NCBI GenBank assembly: GCA_036346375.1
Contig: CM070520.1
Coordinates: 44,969,854 to 45,033,853 of the forward strand
DNA length: 64,000 nucleotides
Direction of reading: 5' to 3'
From: Guadua angustifolia
Lineage: Eukaryota; Streptophyta; Magnoliopsida; Poales; Poaceae
Below the pieces are notes generated by a model. The model made no database searches. It saw only the letters and a list, made by a program, of their open reading frames with translations, and was not told the origin of the DNA. Position numbers and translations under genes: made by a program. Positions 23,998-35,495 of this stretch are shown here, one piece after another (position 1 is the stretch's first letter; every line of letters begins with the position of its first letter).

Positions 23998-26900
23998 TGT
24001 AACATCCCAATTTTTGACTTTCTAAATATTTGATAGTATTTTATCGCAATTTATGATTGTCAGGAATTTTACGCTTTATTGGAATTTCCGAGATTTATTC
24101 GGATTATCTTAAGAAGTATATTATCTCTGTTGAAAACTAATTATAAATAGATAAATTTAAAATAAAGTTTGCCCAAAAATATTTTATTTGAGTTTAGAGG
24201 TCTCAAGGTATTTTGAGGTTTTCTTTTTCTTTCCTAGTATTTTATTACTTTAAAGAAATCAATCTAATTTTTGTTAAATATTTTAAAAGAAGGAAAATCT
24301 TGATTGGCCATGTGAACAATCTTGGGCATATCCAAGTCAGTTAGTATCGGCCCGTATGGCGGGGTTCGAGATGGATCTCCGTTAGTCGTTAGATCACCTA
24401 GGAGTGGTGGGGATTGACCGAATTGGGAGTAGGCAGTGTCAGGTTGATTTTGAGCACCGTCCGGATTTTGTCTCGCAACATACATCTCACCGCGAGCCCA
24501 GTAGCGTGGAGAAAATCTTCCATGCGTTGCCGACTTGAATTCAGCGCCAATGTCAAGATAGTAGCGAAGGACTTCTAGCACGAGGCGATCGGACTCTCAC
24601 AGTGCAGCGCCGTAGTCGACCACGGACTCGAGTCCTTTCGGCGAGAGCGCTAACGTGGCGAGATAAATACGTGGCGCCGACACCGTAGCGCAGTGCAGGA
24701 CTTTCTTCGTATACATGGCGCTTCCAAATTCTAGTCTTGTGGTCAAGCAAACAAGGAAACGAAGTCCGTTTCGCACGGATAAGGACACCGGGGTATTTAA
24801 GCGTGAGGCATCGCCAAGAAACCAAGCGGCGTCCCAGAAAGAAGTCGCCAAGAGAACGGCGGCAGAAGAAAATTCGGCGCCGGCGAGTCGCGCCAACGAT
24901 CGAAGAAAAATCGCGAAGGATAGCGGTAGCGTTGTCGGAGGAATTGAGAGGCAAGGAAATCAGGAGCATCAAGCGAGTCGTCTTTGTCGAAAAATTATAA
25001 AGGGTAGCGTGTCGCCGCGAGATTTCGGCGTCTTATTTGTTGGGTTGTCGCCGAGGTCGTCGTCTTCGTCTTCGGTGAATTCAAGTCGCCGTCGCTTCAT
25101 CGCCGATCGGGAGCTTCGTCAGCCGTCGGATCGTAATCAAGTGCACGGAATTCATCCACATCACTTCGGAATCGCTAAGTGTCTTAGATTAAATATCAAC
25201 TGTTGGATTTAGGTCGGACGGTTGATATTGAGTCACGAATAGATTTAACCGTAACCGTAGATTGAGTTTCATAGGTCTAGATTTTGCCACGTTTTATCCA
25301 TACAGCCAAGGCGGAAAATTCAGATTTTCTTTATAAAAATAATTCGGAAAGATTTAGAATTTCTAATTCGAGTTTAGTTTATTTTCAAAACTTCTAAATG
25401 CTATATCTTTTGCATTTTAACTCCGATTTGGGTAATTCAATTTGAAAAGTTTGTAAGATTGAGATCTTTCCAATGGTGGATTTTATTTGAATCTTGAGTT
25501 CATTTGCTATTTGGTTTTGGTTTTATTTGCTTTCTCTCTCGATTCGCGTGAGGCGTTGAGTTGAGCAAGATTTGAAGGAGGAACTATCATCTCAAGATTA
25601 ATCTTGAACAATACCAAGAACTTAAGCAAGGCAAGTTGTGCTTTGATCATGTTGCACCCATAAACTAGATTGCATGCTATTTTGATTTACCGTATCACTT
25701 GTTATTTTATGTGTATAAATGATTTCAACATAAGTTTGGGATTAGCTATCGTACCCTTTGAATTACACCCTACCTTGCTAGTCATATGCCATGATCCACT
25801 TGTCACCCTAGGTTGGTTCACTATAGTTGGTTAATAATGAAATCAACATGGATGATTAGATCGGATTAGAATGCTTAGCCATGCCACGTCTTCACATGTA
25901 CTTGAATCTTCGATAAATAATCTTGACTAATGGAATATGGAACAATGTTTTGAATTTGTGTGTCATGTGTGGTCACACGATGAGATTGAGTTGTGTTGGC
26001 AATGGATGTCATGCAGCGATATTGAATTGTTGATGGCACGTGGTGCTTGGTAATCAAGCTGGGTGGTTATGATTTTGGGTGAGCAAGTGGCAAGGGCAGG
26101 ATGCTGGGTGGGCCGATGGGCAAAGGGTATGTGTATGTCTTGCTTTGATCAAACCATAAGGACACCTTGCGAGCCTTTGACTGAGTCTAACTTGCAACCA
26201 CATATGCGGAATGGGACAGCCTAGGTGAGTAATTTGCAAATGCTTAGCTTAAGTACTATCGTGGTGGAGTGGTTCATCCTTTTAAATGAAGCGGATGGCG
26301 CAAGAGGGGGCCATGTTGTGGTTTTCGACCCTTGGTGTTGAAACCTTAGCGGGTAATCTTGGGTTAAGAGGATGCATTGTAAAGGCTTGGTCATGATTCT
26401 CTGCCGGCATACCAAAGGAAGTGTGCTAATAGCTTGGCATCAAAGAGATTATCATGTCATGTGGGTAAAGTGCATAACCTCTGCAGAGTGTACAATCTAT
26501 TAGGATAGTCAGCTCACGGTATTGAGCAATGCTCGGGATTCTGATCAAGGGTTTAGACTTTTGAAAGCGAAAACTTGAGATGGATGGCGAGGATGCCATG
26601 TGGATAATGGAATTTGATTTAGGTTGAGACTTGGGTTGATTTGCAAACAATGGAATCTATTTACTTGTTATTATTTGTTTCTTGTCTTTTCAATCTACAT
26701 ATTGCTTATGTTTTAAAATCTTTTTCATCGCTTAAAGACCACTTAGCCATTCCTTTGGAATAAGCCTTGCATATAGCTATGATAGAATTGCATTACATGC
26801 ACAACTTGTTGAGTACGTGTTGGTGTACTCACCCTTGCCTACAAAAATCATCGATCTTTGAAGAAGGAGTACCATGAAGGGCGAATGTTTAGGGTCTGAG

Positions 26901-27162
26901 CCTTGTCGGTTACGTGGTATCTTGAAGGGTTACCTCGTCTTCATTCATTCGCAGTTCAATTTGTTGTTCACCTTATGAGGCATTGTTAAGTAAGTTGACC
27001 ATAAGGTCATACAACCGTAATATTTAATATATTATGTCTTTTATCTATTCACGTTGTGTATGATTGTGATATTCACTAATGTTGAGCCTGTGTGCACTAG
27101 CGTGATCCTGGACTAGTGTTGTATACACAGAGGGTCCGAATTTGCATATTCGGGTCCCGACA
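23998..27162 (+). repeat. Element B 3' LTR (3.17 kb)
   Basis: The right copy of the B LTR, starting directly after the polypurine tract and ending in the CGCGG target duplication. The shared Del-type block is at about 26380-26530 with CTCTGCAGAG at 26479-26488. It is about 70 bp shorter than the 5' copy through many short losses. Confidence 0.92.
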
Positions 27163-27167
27163 CGCGG

Positions 27168-29469
27168 GAAGACCCTTTACCTTGCGGAGACGGCCTTCCA
27201 GGCGTGCGCGGGTAAATTCCTCGCAGTCGTCAATACGATTGCGAGGGATCTCCTCCTCCTCCTCATCGACCGCCGTACCAGTGTCGAGGTCGACCTCGAC
27301 CACGCCGACGCTTCGGTAAGGTCCTTGAGTTCTGCCGGGCGGCTGGTCGTCCGTCGCCTCCTCCGGGGGGTTCGGTCCGTCAACGACGGGGGAAGGCGCG
27401 ACGGCGAGATCGATCCCGGTCGACCTTCAGGCCCCACCCGCCTCCGGCACCAAGGGGCGGCGGCCGGATCCGCCGCGGGATTCTTGACCTCCGTGGCCGG
27501 GGAAGCCGTGGCCTCGGTACCCGACACATCCGCTTCTGGGCTGGTCTGCGGAGCCCCTGCGGCCTGGTCACCTTCGGTGGTCGGCGGAATTGTGGCCTCG
27601 GCGCCTGGAGCGGCCGTGGTCGGGGGAGCTCGGGGTATCACCCCGGGCGCAGCCGCAAGGCTCTGGGCGTCCTCCCTCGCGGCAGCACCGGGAGGGTCGA
27701 CGGCGGCAGCTGTGTCATGGGCCTCGCCGGTGTCAAAATTCGCACTGGTCGCGGGCTCGAGCTCTTCATCGTTCGTGTCGTCGTGGCTTTGGTCGAACCC
27801 GCCGACCGGAACCAGGCCCGGCGACCCCGACGGATTCCGCGTTGGGCGCAAGAGGCGGCGCGGGACCAATTCAAATGTGTCCTCCTCCTCGGACTCCGAC
27901 TCGCCCTGGATAACAGCCATCGTCAAAATGGGCATGTCTCGAGCTCGGGCGCTCAAGGTCTGCGATCAAGAACATACGCTAAGCCAGGAAGATGCGGGGG
28001 GCGCTGCAGTCCAAGAAGCTGGGGGCTTACCTGGGTCTCCAGCCTCCGCCTCGCTGTGGGTCGGTGAAGATCTTCTTGCCCGGCGCCCGCGGGAGCGTGT
28101 CGCTCTGCCCCACCGCACCAGGGACCTCGGGACTCGAGCCGGCTCAGCGTCGGCGGCAATGGCGGACCGACCTCGAGCCCGGCACCTAGGTCACTGGGGC
28201 TCGAGGTCCAGCGGCGCCACCGCTCTGTTCTTTGCAAAAGGAAAAGCCCATCAGCCGGCAAAACATGCGAACACGAGCTCGTGGGCTCGACCGAGGGGAT
28301 CCTTACCATGGCGCGATCGCCCCACTCGACGTGAGGTTTCTTCGCCTCCCGGCGGTCCGCCTCGGGCGGGGACGGCCTCTTCTTCCCCTTTTTGCGCTTA
28401 CCCATCCCGGGCAGCGGGAGCATTCGCCTGGCCGTGTCAAGCAGCTCCTGGTGGTCCTACGGGCTCGTAAGGGTCAGAAAAGGCCCCAGAGTCATTCAGG
28501 TCGAGCCGACGGACAGTGTGGCTTACCTCGGCCCTTCGGCGAAGCACGTTCCTCGGCATGGAGTCATCCATGGAGTAGTTGTGCGCCAGTTTTCCGAACA
28601 TCTCGTTCATCCTGGCCGCGACCCAAGACTCCTTCGGCGCTACAAGGGGGAGCGACCCTCAGAGGGGATCAAGGGGCGGCATCAAGCAAGACCACGAGGC
28701 AGGGATGCTTACCGGACGTGCCCTCGCGGGTCGAATCGAGGCACCCTTCGATCTTGAAGAACGGGTGCGTCCGCCTCCGCAGGGGGGACACCCGATTCCT
28801 AAGGAAGTCGACGGCGATCGCCTGCCCGGTGAGACCGCGCTCGGAGCAGAGGTGTATGGCGGCAATGGCCTCTTCGTCGGCCTCGGGATCGCGCCTCTGG
28901 GGTCTCCTTCTTCCGTCGACGGGCTTTCCTTATGACATGACGTGCGAGTTCCCCTTTCTTGAGTAGAACCACCGCTGGACCACGGCCGAGGGAGTCCCGA
29001 GCTTGGATCTTGGGAAGGACCACTTGAGCCTGTCATTGCTTTGGAAATAAAGGCACCCGACCACAGGGTCCTTCCCGGAGCGGAAGAGGCTGAAATACCG
29101 AAAGAAGAGCGAGGGGTTGGGAAGGATTCCTAAGAACCCCTCGCACATGTGGGAGAAGATGGCGAGAGTAAGGATGGAGTTCAGCACCAGGTTTATGAGG
29201 ACCACGGAGAGAAACTCGCTCTCCGGGGTCCGCAGGCCGAAGAGGACGTAGTGCTCGGTGCAGATGATTTCGTCGTCCCTGGGGGCTGGCTCGGTCTCGT
29301 TGCCCGGCAGCCGCCGTGTGAATGGGTCGAGTAGCCCCAGGGTCTCGAGTTCCTTCATCCTCGAAGGCGACAAAGAGCTCCTCCCTAGCTTAGCCATGGC
29401 GATCGCAGCAAGGCCGGGGGAGGAAGGTTTTCTTTGCTTGGGCGGAAGGGCTAGGAAGACGAAAGGCAC
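27168..29469 (-). pseudogene. Element A antisense gene, N-terminal part
   Basis: Reading downward from 29469: LDPFTRRLPGNE, DDEIICTEHYVLFGL, then FSHMCEGFLGILPNPSLFFRYFSLFRSG. I recognise this as the domain Pfam calls a putative gypsy-type transposon domain (Transposase_28), common in antisense genes of grass Tat elements. A frame change near 28930 leads to AIAAIHLCSERGLTGQAIAVDFLRNR, then a Pro/Arg-rich region, and at 27956-27177 an acidic and Ala/Pro-rich stretch (GESESEEEDTFELVPRR). The coding continues at 17063 beyond element B. Long plus-strand ORFs here are shadows of this GC-rich gene. The function is not established. Confidence 0.78.
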
Positions 29470-29799
29470 TGGTCGGGAAACTTCCTCAAGAGACTGTGGT
29501 TTTTGGGTTTATAAGCCGCACCGTCGCCAAATCCGCATCATGCACTTGGGGACTCGCCGCCCGCGATTTGACAGATGCAATTAAAGCCGGGCGGCGGTTT
29601 GAGGCACGACAGTGTCGCTAACCGTTAAATATCCGTGCATGCGGCGGAGATCAAGAGGCGCCAGGTGTCGTATCCTCGAGACCTGGCGTTACATTCCTGC
29701 ACGACCTCGACCTCAAGGAAATTCTGGGAATCGGTCCCGGCTATGGAGACTCAAGGTCGGCCCACATTCCGGCCACGACCTTGAGCCTCGGGGGCTAGC
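29470..29799. other. Element A 3' untranslated region and polypurine tract
   Basis: 330 bp between the antisense gene start and the 3' LTR. It should hold the antisense promoter. The bases before the LTR (GAGCCTCGGGGGCTAGC, 29783-29799) are the likely but impure polypurine tract. Confidence 0.55.
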
Positions 29800-30469
29800 T
29801 GACGAGGGCTGGGCGTCCTTTGACCGGCTGGCGCGCGGTGAACGGACCCCCCGAGCTCGGGGGCCCCCGGCCTCGACCTGGGTGCATACCAAGGCGCTCG
29901 ACCTAGAGCGCGTTGGACCCGAGCACGGCCCCGCTCGACCTCGAGCTCGGGCGGGCCCTTGTTCGGGGCCACGGTCCACCCTTGGATTTCGGATCAAATA
30001 TTTGACCGACGGTTGCTCAAAGCGCGGGTCGTGGGGCAGGCGCAGATGCGTGCAACAAGTTCGGAGCGGTTACTGCTGGCCCTCAGCGTGCATGAAGGCC
30101 ACCTCCCGAATCTAGCCCACCAAGGCGTCTTTGAGGAGGTATAAAAGCCGAGAACCACATCCTTTAGAGACACGAAGACAACACACAACGCGCCCTAGCT
30201 CGAGCTTAGACTTAGCCATTGTTGAACTTGAGCTGTAAAACACCCTTGTACTGAGAATTAGCCAAAAGAACTGCCATGAGCGGCGGAGTAAACTATTACC
30301 TCCTCGGGGCTCGAACCAAGATAAATCTCGGTCTCCCGCTCGTTGTCGTCTTGCTCCGACCATAACCTCGTCCGTACTTTTCCTTCATTTGAGCGAAGCG
30401 CTGCTCGGGTCCCATATCACACAAGACCCCTACCACATTTCTTGCGGTTGGCGATCCCGATCGTCGACA
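29800..30469 (+). repeat. Element A 3' LTR (670 bp)
   Basis: The right copy of the A LTR, TGACGAGG...CGTCGACA, followed by the AGGAT target duplication at 30470-30474. The TATA box is at 30140-30145. Confidence 0.93.
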
Positions 30470-30474
30470 AGGAT

Positions 30475-33400
30475 TTTCTTTAATTCGGAAAATCCTTTTC
30501 ACTTTTTCTCTCCTCCGCACGGGCCAGCCCACTCCTGTTCATCCTCAGCCTGTTCCTATTTCCTTCCCCGTCGGCCCAATTCTCCCACTCGGCCCATCAT
30601 GCCGAGAACCCTAACCTCTGGCCAATCTCGACCGTTGGATATTGATCCAACGATCGTCCCCTAACCGTGCGGCCGCATGACATGATTCGTGGATTGTCGC
30701 CGCGTGGGCGTTCCCGATGCATGCCACGTCGCCTCTACGAAAACCCTAACCCTAGCGCCCAACCGTTGGATTCCAATCCAATGGCCATTTTTCACCCGTG
30801 CTCGTGCGCGTTGTGAGCCGCTCGATCAGCACCGAACCGACAGCCCGCATCACGCCACGTCTCCCTGAGCTGCGCCGCCGCCCGTGCAAACCCTAGCCAC
30901 GCACCGACTTCGACTTCCGTGCCTTTCCACGTGACCCGAGGCTATTTAAGCCCCAGTCGACCCTTTCCCGAGGTTCCCCTCCCCTCGCCGCCCATTTTGC
31001 CCTAGGGCTGATCGCCCAAGGCACCGCCGTTTACCCGCAGACCCTCGTCGAAGTTCCGCCATGGTCCCGAGCCTTCTCCACCGTATTCCTTCCTCTCTGG
31101 TGAGTCTCCGGTGACACCATTTGCACGCCTAAGTTCCCCGCGTCACGATCTTTCTTTTGCCCCAGATCCGAGTGCCTCCCGTCGCGTCTGGCGCCGAAGC
31201 CGGGTCGTCTTCTTCACTTCCGGTGAGTTTCCGCCGCCCCTCACCGTCGCACTCCTCCATTAAATCTTAGCCATCCGATCTTTCGTGGTCGTTCCAGATC
31301 GTGCCTCGTCGCCTCGCGCGCGCCTTCGCTCGTGGCCGTCCGATCTCCTTCCGACGGATCAGATCGCCTGATGTCTCCAGCGCCAGTTCCATTGCCTGGC
31401 CGTCCGATTGCCCATCCACATACCGGAGTCGACCACGTCCTCCCCACCGCGCCTTCACTTCGTCGCCGTTGGATCATCCCTCAACGGCCAGATCTTCGCC
31501 GCGTGGCTCACCCGGTAAGCCTTCGAGCCAGCTGCCTTGTCACCCTCCACGTGTCGCCCCGTGTCCGCCGCGTAGACGCCACCGTATGCCCTAGCTTCCT
31601 CGTGGCCATCCTCGTCAGCAAAGCCTCGTTGCCGTGTCGCGCTGAGTCAGCCGCCACGTGTTAGCCACGTCACCTCCACGTCCGCCCTAAATCCCGCGTG
31701 GCTGCCATGTCAGTGTGACCAGTCACAGCGCCCGTGGAATCTTCGGTGGACTCAGTTCACCATAGACCGAGTTGCTGACTCGTGGGACCCACGTGTCAGC
31801 GAGATGTCCTTTTATTTTTTTATTTTTCTGAAAAATCTGAATCCAACCAATCGCATGCCGACACGTGTCACGTCTGTGATTTTTTTCTGATTTTTCCCTC
31901 CCGAGCAACTTCCAAAGCCCCGTTCTCCTCCATTCGAACTCCGATTCGAGCGATTCAAATTTCTAAATTTATCTAAAATCATACTCTATATGCTAGTACC
32001 CTTATTTTGATTTTTGGATTTTATTTGAATTTATTTTATTTATTTTGTTCTCGTTTTACGTGTAGACGACGCAGTTGAAGCACAAGCGGAGCATCCGGTG
32101 GAGGTAGCACCAGCGGGAGGAGTGGAAGGCAAGTCTTCCTTGAACATATTGATCCCAATTTTATAAAAATATTATTTTGTTTTAAATTATGCATGCTTAT
32201 GATTTTACGTAAAGTACTTTAAATGCAGTTTTAATGCTTAGCTAAATGCCAATTGTGTTATGCCCTCATTGACATTAATTGTGACAACCTTGACACCTTA
32301 GGAAAATATTAAGTACTGTAATGATGATAATTAATAATTTGGTATGGGACGGTAGAATGGCTTAGTCTTGCTTAAATACTTCGGTACCTTACCCTTATGG
32401 AAATTCTTTCAATTATTGTTCAAAATTAATTGTGAAATTATAGCAATTGGTATTGCTGTTATTATTTGATTGAAGAAAAGTGAAAAATGGTTTAGACCGG
32501 GGCGGATGGGTGTTTGGTGGGTGCGGGATGCACGAGATCTGGTTTAGTGGTTGTTTCGCCCTATTCAATTAAGGACCGAGGCGTGTGTTACCTTGGACCG
32601 AGCTATACCGTACAACCACAAGTCTATATGGGTACGACCTGGCTGAGTACTTTGTGCGTGTCGTTATTAGCTTCGCCATTGGGTTGAATGGGGTGTCGGG
32701 TAGACACTTGCATGGCGCAAGAGGGGGCTTCTGTACTGGGTGGATGTAACCCTAACAGCGGTGAAACCTTAGCGGGCGAAGTTGGTAGCAGCGTCGTACA
32801 TTGTAAAGGCCTTGTCATGATCTCTCGGCCGACACATCAAAGGAAGTGTGTTAATAGCTTGGCAATAAGGGAAGATCATGCCTTGTGGGTAAAGTGTACA
32901 ATCTCTACAGAGTTAAAACTACTTGAGTAGCCGTGCCCACGGTCATGGGCAGGCGAGGTACGCTAGCACATTGTAGATTTTCTGGTTTTGGTTTTAAATG
33001 AAAATGGTTTTGGAAAACCGTGAGTGGCTGGAACTCGCGGTTTTGGTTTGGTGGTTGGAGCCAATCGGGTGGTTGAAACCTATTAAATTGTTATACATCA
33101 AATTCAATTATTATGTTATTTACTTTTTGTCAAATGCTGCTTTATGAAATTACTACTGTTATTTCAAGTTAAATTCTGCTTTACGCAAATGAACCATATT
33201 ATGCCTTCCATTGTTAAGCCTTGCATATAGTTATCATGCATTAAGTTTCCAAGACTTGCGGAGTACGGTGTGTACTCACCCTTGCAACATCAAATTTTCC
33301 CCAGAGGAGTATCCTGGAGCTGAAGGTGATTATGATTTCTTTGCCTGCGGATTCGATGAAGGCGATCTGGACTTCTAGGGCGCGTCCTCCAGTTGATTGC

Positions 33401-33649
33401 CTGTTGGCATATGGACTGGTTCTTTTTGTTTCTACAGTTTAATTTCCGCTGTTACTTACCAACTTAAGCCATAAGGCTTGTGACTTGTAATAATGTGTTT
33501 GAAATGCTATTTCCCTTTTGCTTATTTAATGTTGTTTACTTTGTGATATGTCTATGTTATCATCACTATGTTCGCTGAGTGTGCTAGTTCGTTCTGGACT
33601 ATGCGGTTATACTCAGAGGGTCGATTTGGTAATCCGAGTCGAGTGATCG
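30475..33649 (+). repeat. Element D LTR, distal part
   Basis: Continues the D LTR after element A. A GC-rich promoter-like part (30500-31700) is followed by an AT-rich part. The Del-type shared block is at about 32800-32950 (CTCTACAGAG at 32903-32912, one base off the palindrome of B and C), and GTGTACTCACCCTTGC is at about 33269. The exact 3' boundary is uncertain because the usual terminal CA is not present before the PBS. Confidence 0.82.
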
Positions 33650-33652
33650 AGG

Positions 33653-33667
33653 TGGTATCAGAGCCAT
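33653..33667 (+). promoter_or_regulatory. Primer-binding site of element D
   Basis: TGGTATCAGAGCCAT, identical to the site in B, shows that the preceding sequence is a 5' LTR. Only about 80 bp of D interior follow it. Confidence 0.88.
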
Positions 33668-33746
33668 ATCGATGTAGGTCGCAACCCTAGTTAGAATGGT
33701 CTTTTAGAATTTCAAAAATTATTTTCTAAATCAAACCAACGAATTA

Positions 33747-33942
33747 AATTAACAGAGCAACAATTAAATTAAGGAGCATCACATATGAACACACAACCAC
33801 GCTCAATAACACAATGTACTTGCATCCATTCCCTTAACCTCTTAATCATCATAAGCATTTTCATAAGATGAAGCACTTTCTAGTTATATCCAAGCAAAGC
33901 TTACCTCTTGCGTATTCATCGGCAATTACGTACGCTAAGAGC
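33747..33942. repeat. Right copy of the 196-bp exact duplication
   Basis: Identical to 8782-8977. It begins inside what remains of the D interior at a short AATTA match and ends in AGAGC, then runs on into the rest of LTR E. The join looks like an E allele without D spliced to the broken end of D. Confidence 0.95.
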
Positions 33943-35495
33943 AAACAATCAATTAAACCTCCTAGCCACGATCTAGGGAATGCACTTGCCTTAAACATCT
34001 CGAAACGGTGTGGCGAGAAATTGATGCCACTCCTAGGGTCCCACCACCCGCAAGTAAAGGCAATCCACTCAAAAAACATGCCAACCAAACCACCGCAAGA
34101 CTTAGCACGAGATCGATTCTACAACCCACTCCGAAACCCCAGAAAATGGAAAATCTGCCCAACGGGGATAGCAGCCTTCCAACGAGCAAAACTTTTGATT
34201 CGCTTATCCAAATGGAGTGAACTCAGCTCCTAATTAACCATAAGAGGATGTCCTACAGCTATCTCAAAGCCAATCATGTGGGAGATACCTTGAGGGCCTC
34301 CAAATCGAACACTAAACCCCAACCGAAAAGTGGAGCATGCTGCAGTTTCCAATTTCAGCACCGAGACTTCTAAATAGCGTAACTTTTGATTGGCTTATTG
34401 GATTTTCGAGTTCTTGAGCTCAAAACGACTATGAGAAGACAAACTACAATTATAACACTGCCATTCACTCAGCCAATGCACCCACTGTTCCCAGATCAAA
34501 GATGAACACAGACTACCGACCACCCGGCTCTCTTTGGACAGACCGCACGGAAAAAGCCATAACTTCCAAACGGCTGGCCACATCGTGATTTCTTGAGCTC
34601 TAATGAAACTTAAGAACACGATCTATGAATTTATATACAGCCAACTGACCGGGAGACGTGCCTAACTCGCCCAAATCGACTCTCCAAAACCGGTTACTGC
34701 AGCAGCCTAAAAACAGCCCATCTCCTCTAACCCTAATTCTCCATTTCCCTCCCAAACTTCAAAAGCATAAACCCTAGAATCCCCCAAAACAGCAGGATAC
34801 CTCCATTAAGAGCATGCACCCCAAGTCTCACCTTCACTTACCACCAAGAAGAAGGAGGAGAGGTGGGAGTCGCCGGCCTGAGGAGGAGAAGAAGGGCGCC
34901 AGCCAGAGGAGGGCCGCCGCCACTGGAGCTGGCCGGAGAAGAGGCGGCGCCGGTCCTGGGAGGAGTGGCCGGGGAGGCGCGCCTGCCAGGGGAGGACAGG
35001 GAGTCGCCAGGCTGAGGGAAGAGGCGTAGGGAGGAGCCGGCCTGGCTGCTGGGGAGGAGGCGCAGGGAAGAGGCGACTGGAGGGAGCCAGGGGCGGCGCC
35101 AGGAGCTGAAGTCGGGAGGGAGGCGGCTGGGGGTGGGGTTTGGCGAAAAATTGGCTGGCTCCCTTGGATGATGTGGGCTTTTAGGGTTCCCTCTCTCTTT
35201 TCTTTTTATACCCAACCAAAAAAACAAAGCCCAACTTTAAACCCTTAGCGCAAACCAATTACTTTCAATTCTTGGCGTGAAAAGACGATTGACAAGAAAA
35301 CAAGCTTGCCGCCAAACTATACGGCTCGGAAGAAACTCCCTTTTTTCGAAAAATATTACGGAAGAAATCCAAAACTTTTAATAAAATCTAAAAATTTTGC
35401 GACAACACAACTTATCCCCCACCGGAACAAATCCGAAAATTAAGAAAACAAAAACAACACCGGCCAAAACCCTAGCCAAAGCTTGTAGTATTACA

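Larger units (their letters stand above)
17069..27162 (+). mobile_element. Del/Tekay-type Ty3/gypsy retrotransposon 'B', internally deleted
   Basis: LTRs start TGTAACATCCCAATTTTTG and end CCCGACA. Perfect target duplications CGCGG lie at 17064-17068 and 27163-27167. Total length is 10.1 kb with LTRs of about 3.2 kb. The tRNA-Met-type PBS, the polypurine tract AAGGGGGGAGG before 23998 and a chromodomain-type C-terminus place it in the Del/Tekay chromoviruses. Only about 3.7 kb of interior remains, lacking most of gag and the RT core, and it is full of stops. It inserted into the antisense gene of element A. Confidence 0.93.
9242..30469 (+). mobile_element. Tat-lineage Ty3/gypsy retrotransposon 'A' with an antisense accessory gene
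   Basis: Both ends are exact: LTRs start TGACGAGGGCTGGG and end TCGTCGACA, with perfect AGGAT duplications on each side. Without nested element B, A is about 11.1 kb. Order on the plus strand: LTR, PBS, gag, protease, RT, RNase H, a second RNase H, integrase. A gene on the opposite strand follows, then the 3' LTR. The second (archaeal-like) RNase H and the antisense gene are marks of Tat elements such as RIRE2 and Grande. All coding regions carry stops or frameshifts. The GC content is clearly higher than that of surrounding elements. Confidence 0.93.
8978..33746 (+). mobile_element. Broken Del-like LTR retrotransposon 'D': 5' LTR, PBS and about 80 bp of interior
   Basis: D begins TGTAACATTCTAG at 8978. 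Its LTR is interrupted by element A at 9242 and resumes at 30475, running to about 33649. A tRNA-Met-type primer-binding site follows, then about 80 bp similar in layout to the leader of element B. The sequence then jumps to a second copy of the E sequence that precedes D. The whole coding region and the 3' LTR are missing. The LTR would be about 3.4 kb. Its distal half shares conserved modules with the LTRs of B and C, which places D in the Del/Tekay group. Confidence 0.82.
7405..35495 (-). mobile_element. Solo LTR 'E' (same family as F), carrying nested elements D, A and B
   Basis: Terminal motifs are TGTAACACCCCG at 7405 and GTAGTATTACA ending at 35495. Perfect target duplications CCGGC lie at 7400-7404 and 35496-35500. 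The LTR proper is 7405-8977 plus 33943-35495, about 3.13 kb, and is similar to solo LTR F in reverse orientation (F is 3.17 kb). The best-conserved half is 7405-8977, which corresponds to 4264-2655 of F. It inserted in frame into the second gene of the CACTA element. A GC-rich block at 34850-35160 matches the GC-rich block of F in position and produces spurious ORFs. There is no internal region, so it became a solo LTR, and it was later split by element D. Confidence 0.88.

Noticed and set aside
27142..28966. Long plus-strand ORFs, including one of 442 codons
   Set aside because: They overlap the GC-rich minus-strand accessory gene of element A, have low-complexity Arg/Ser/Gly composition and show no domain; they are shadows.
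9242..30469. Dating insertions from LTR divergence
   Set aside because: Differences in several LTR pairs look partly like sequencing error at CAG/CTG, so any age from this sequence would be unreliable.
34814..35227. Arg/Gly-rich and Pro/Ser-rich ORFs
   Set aside because: These are the same GC-rich block of LTR E on both strands; no domain and no conservation with F at the protein level.
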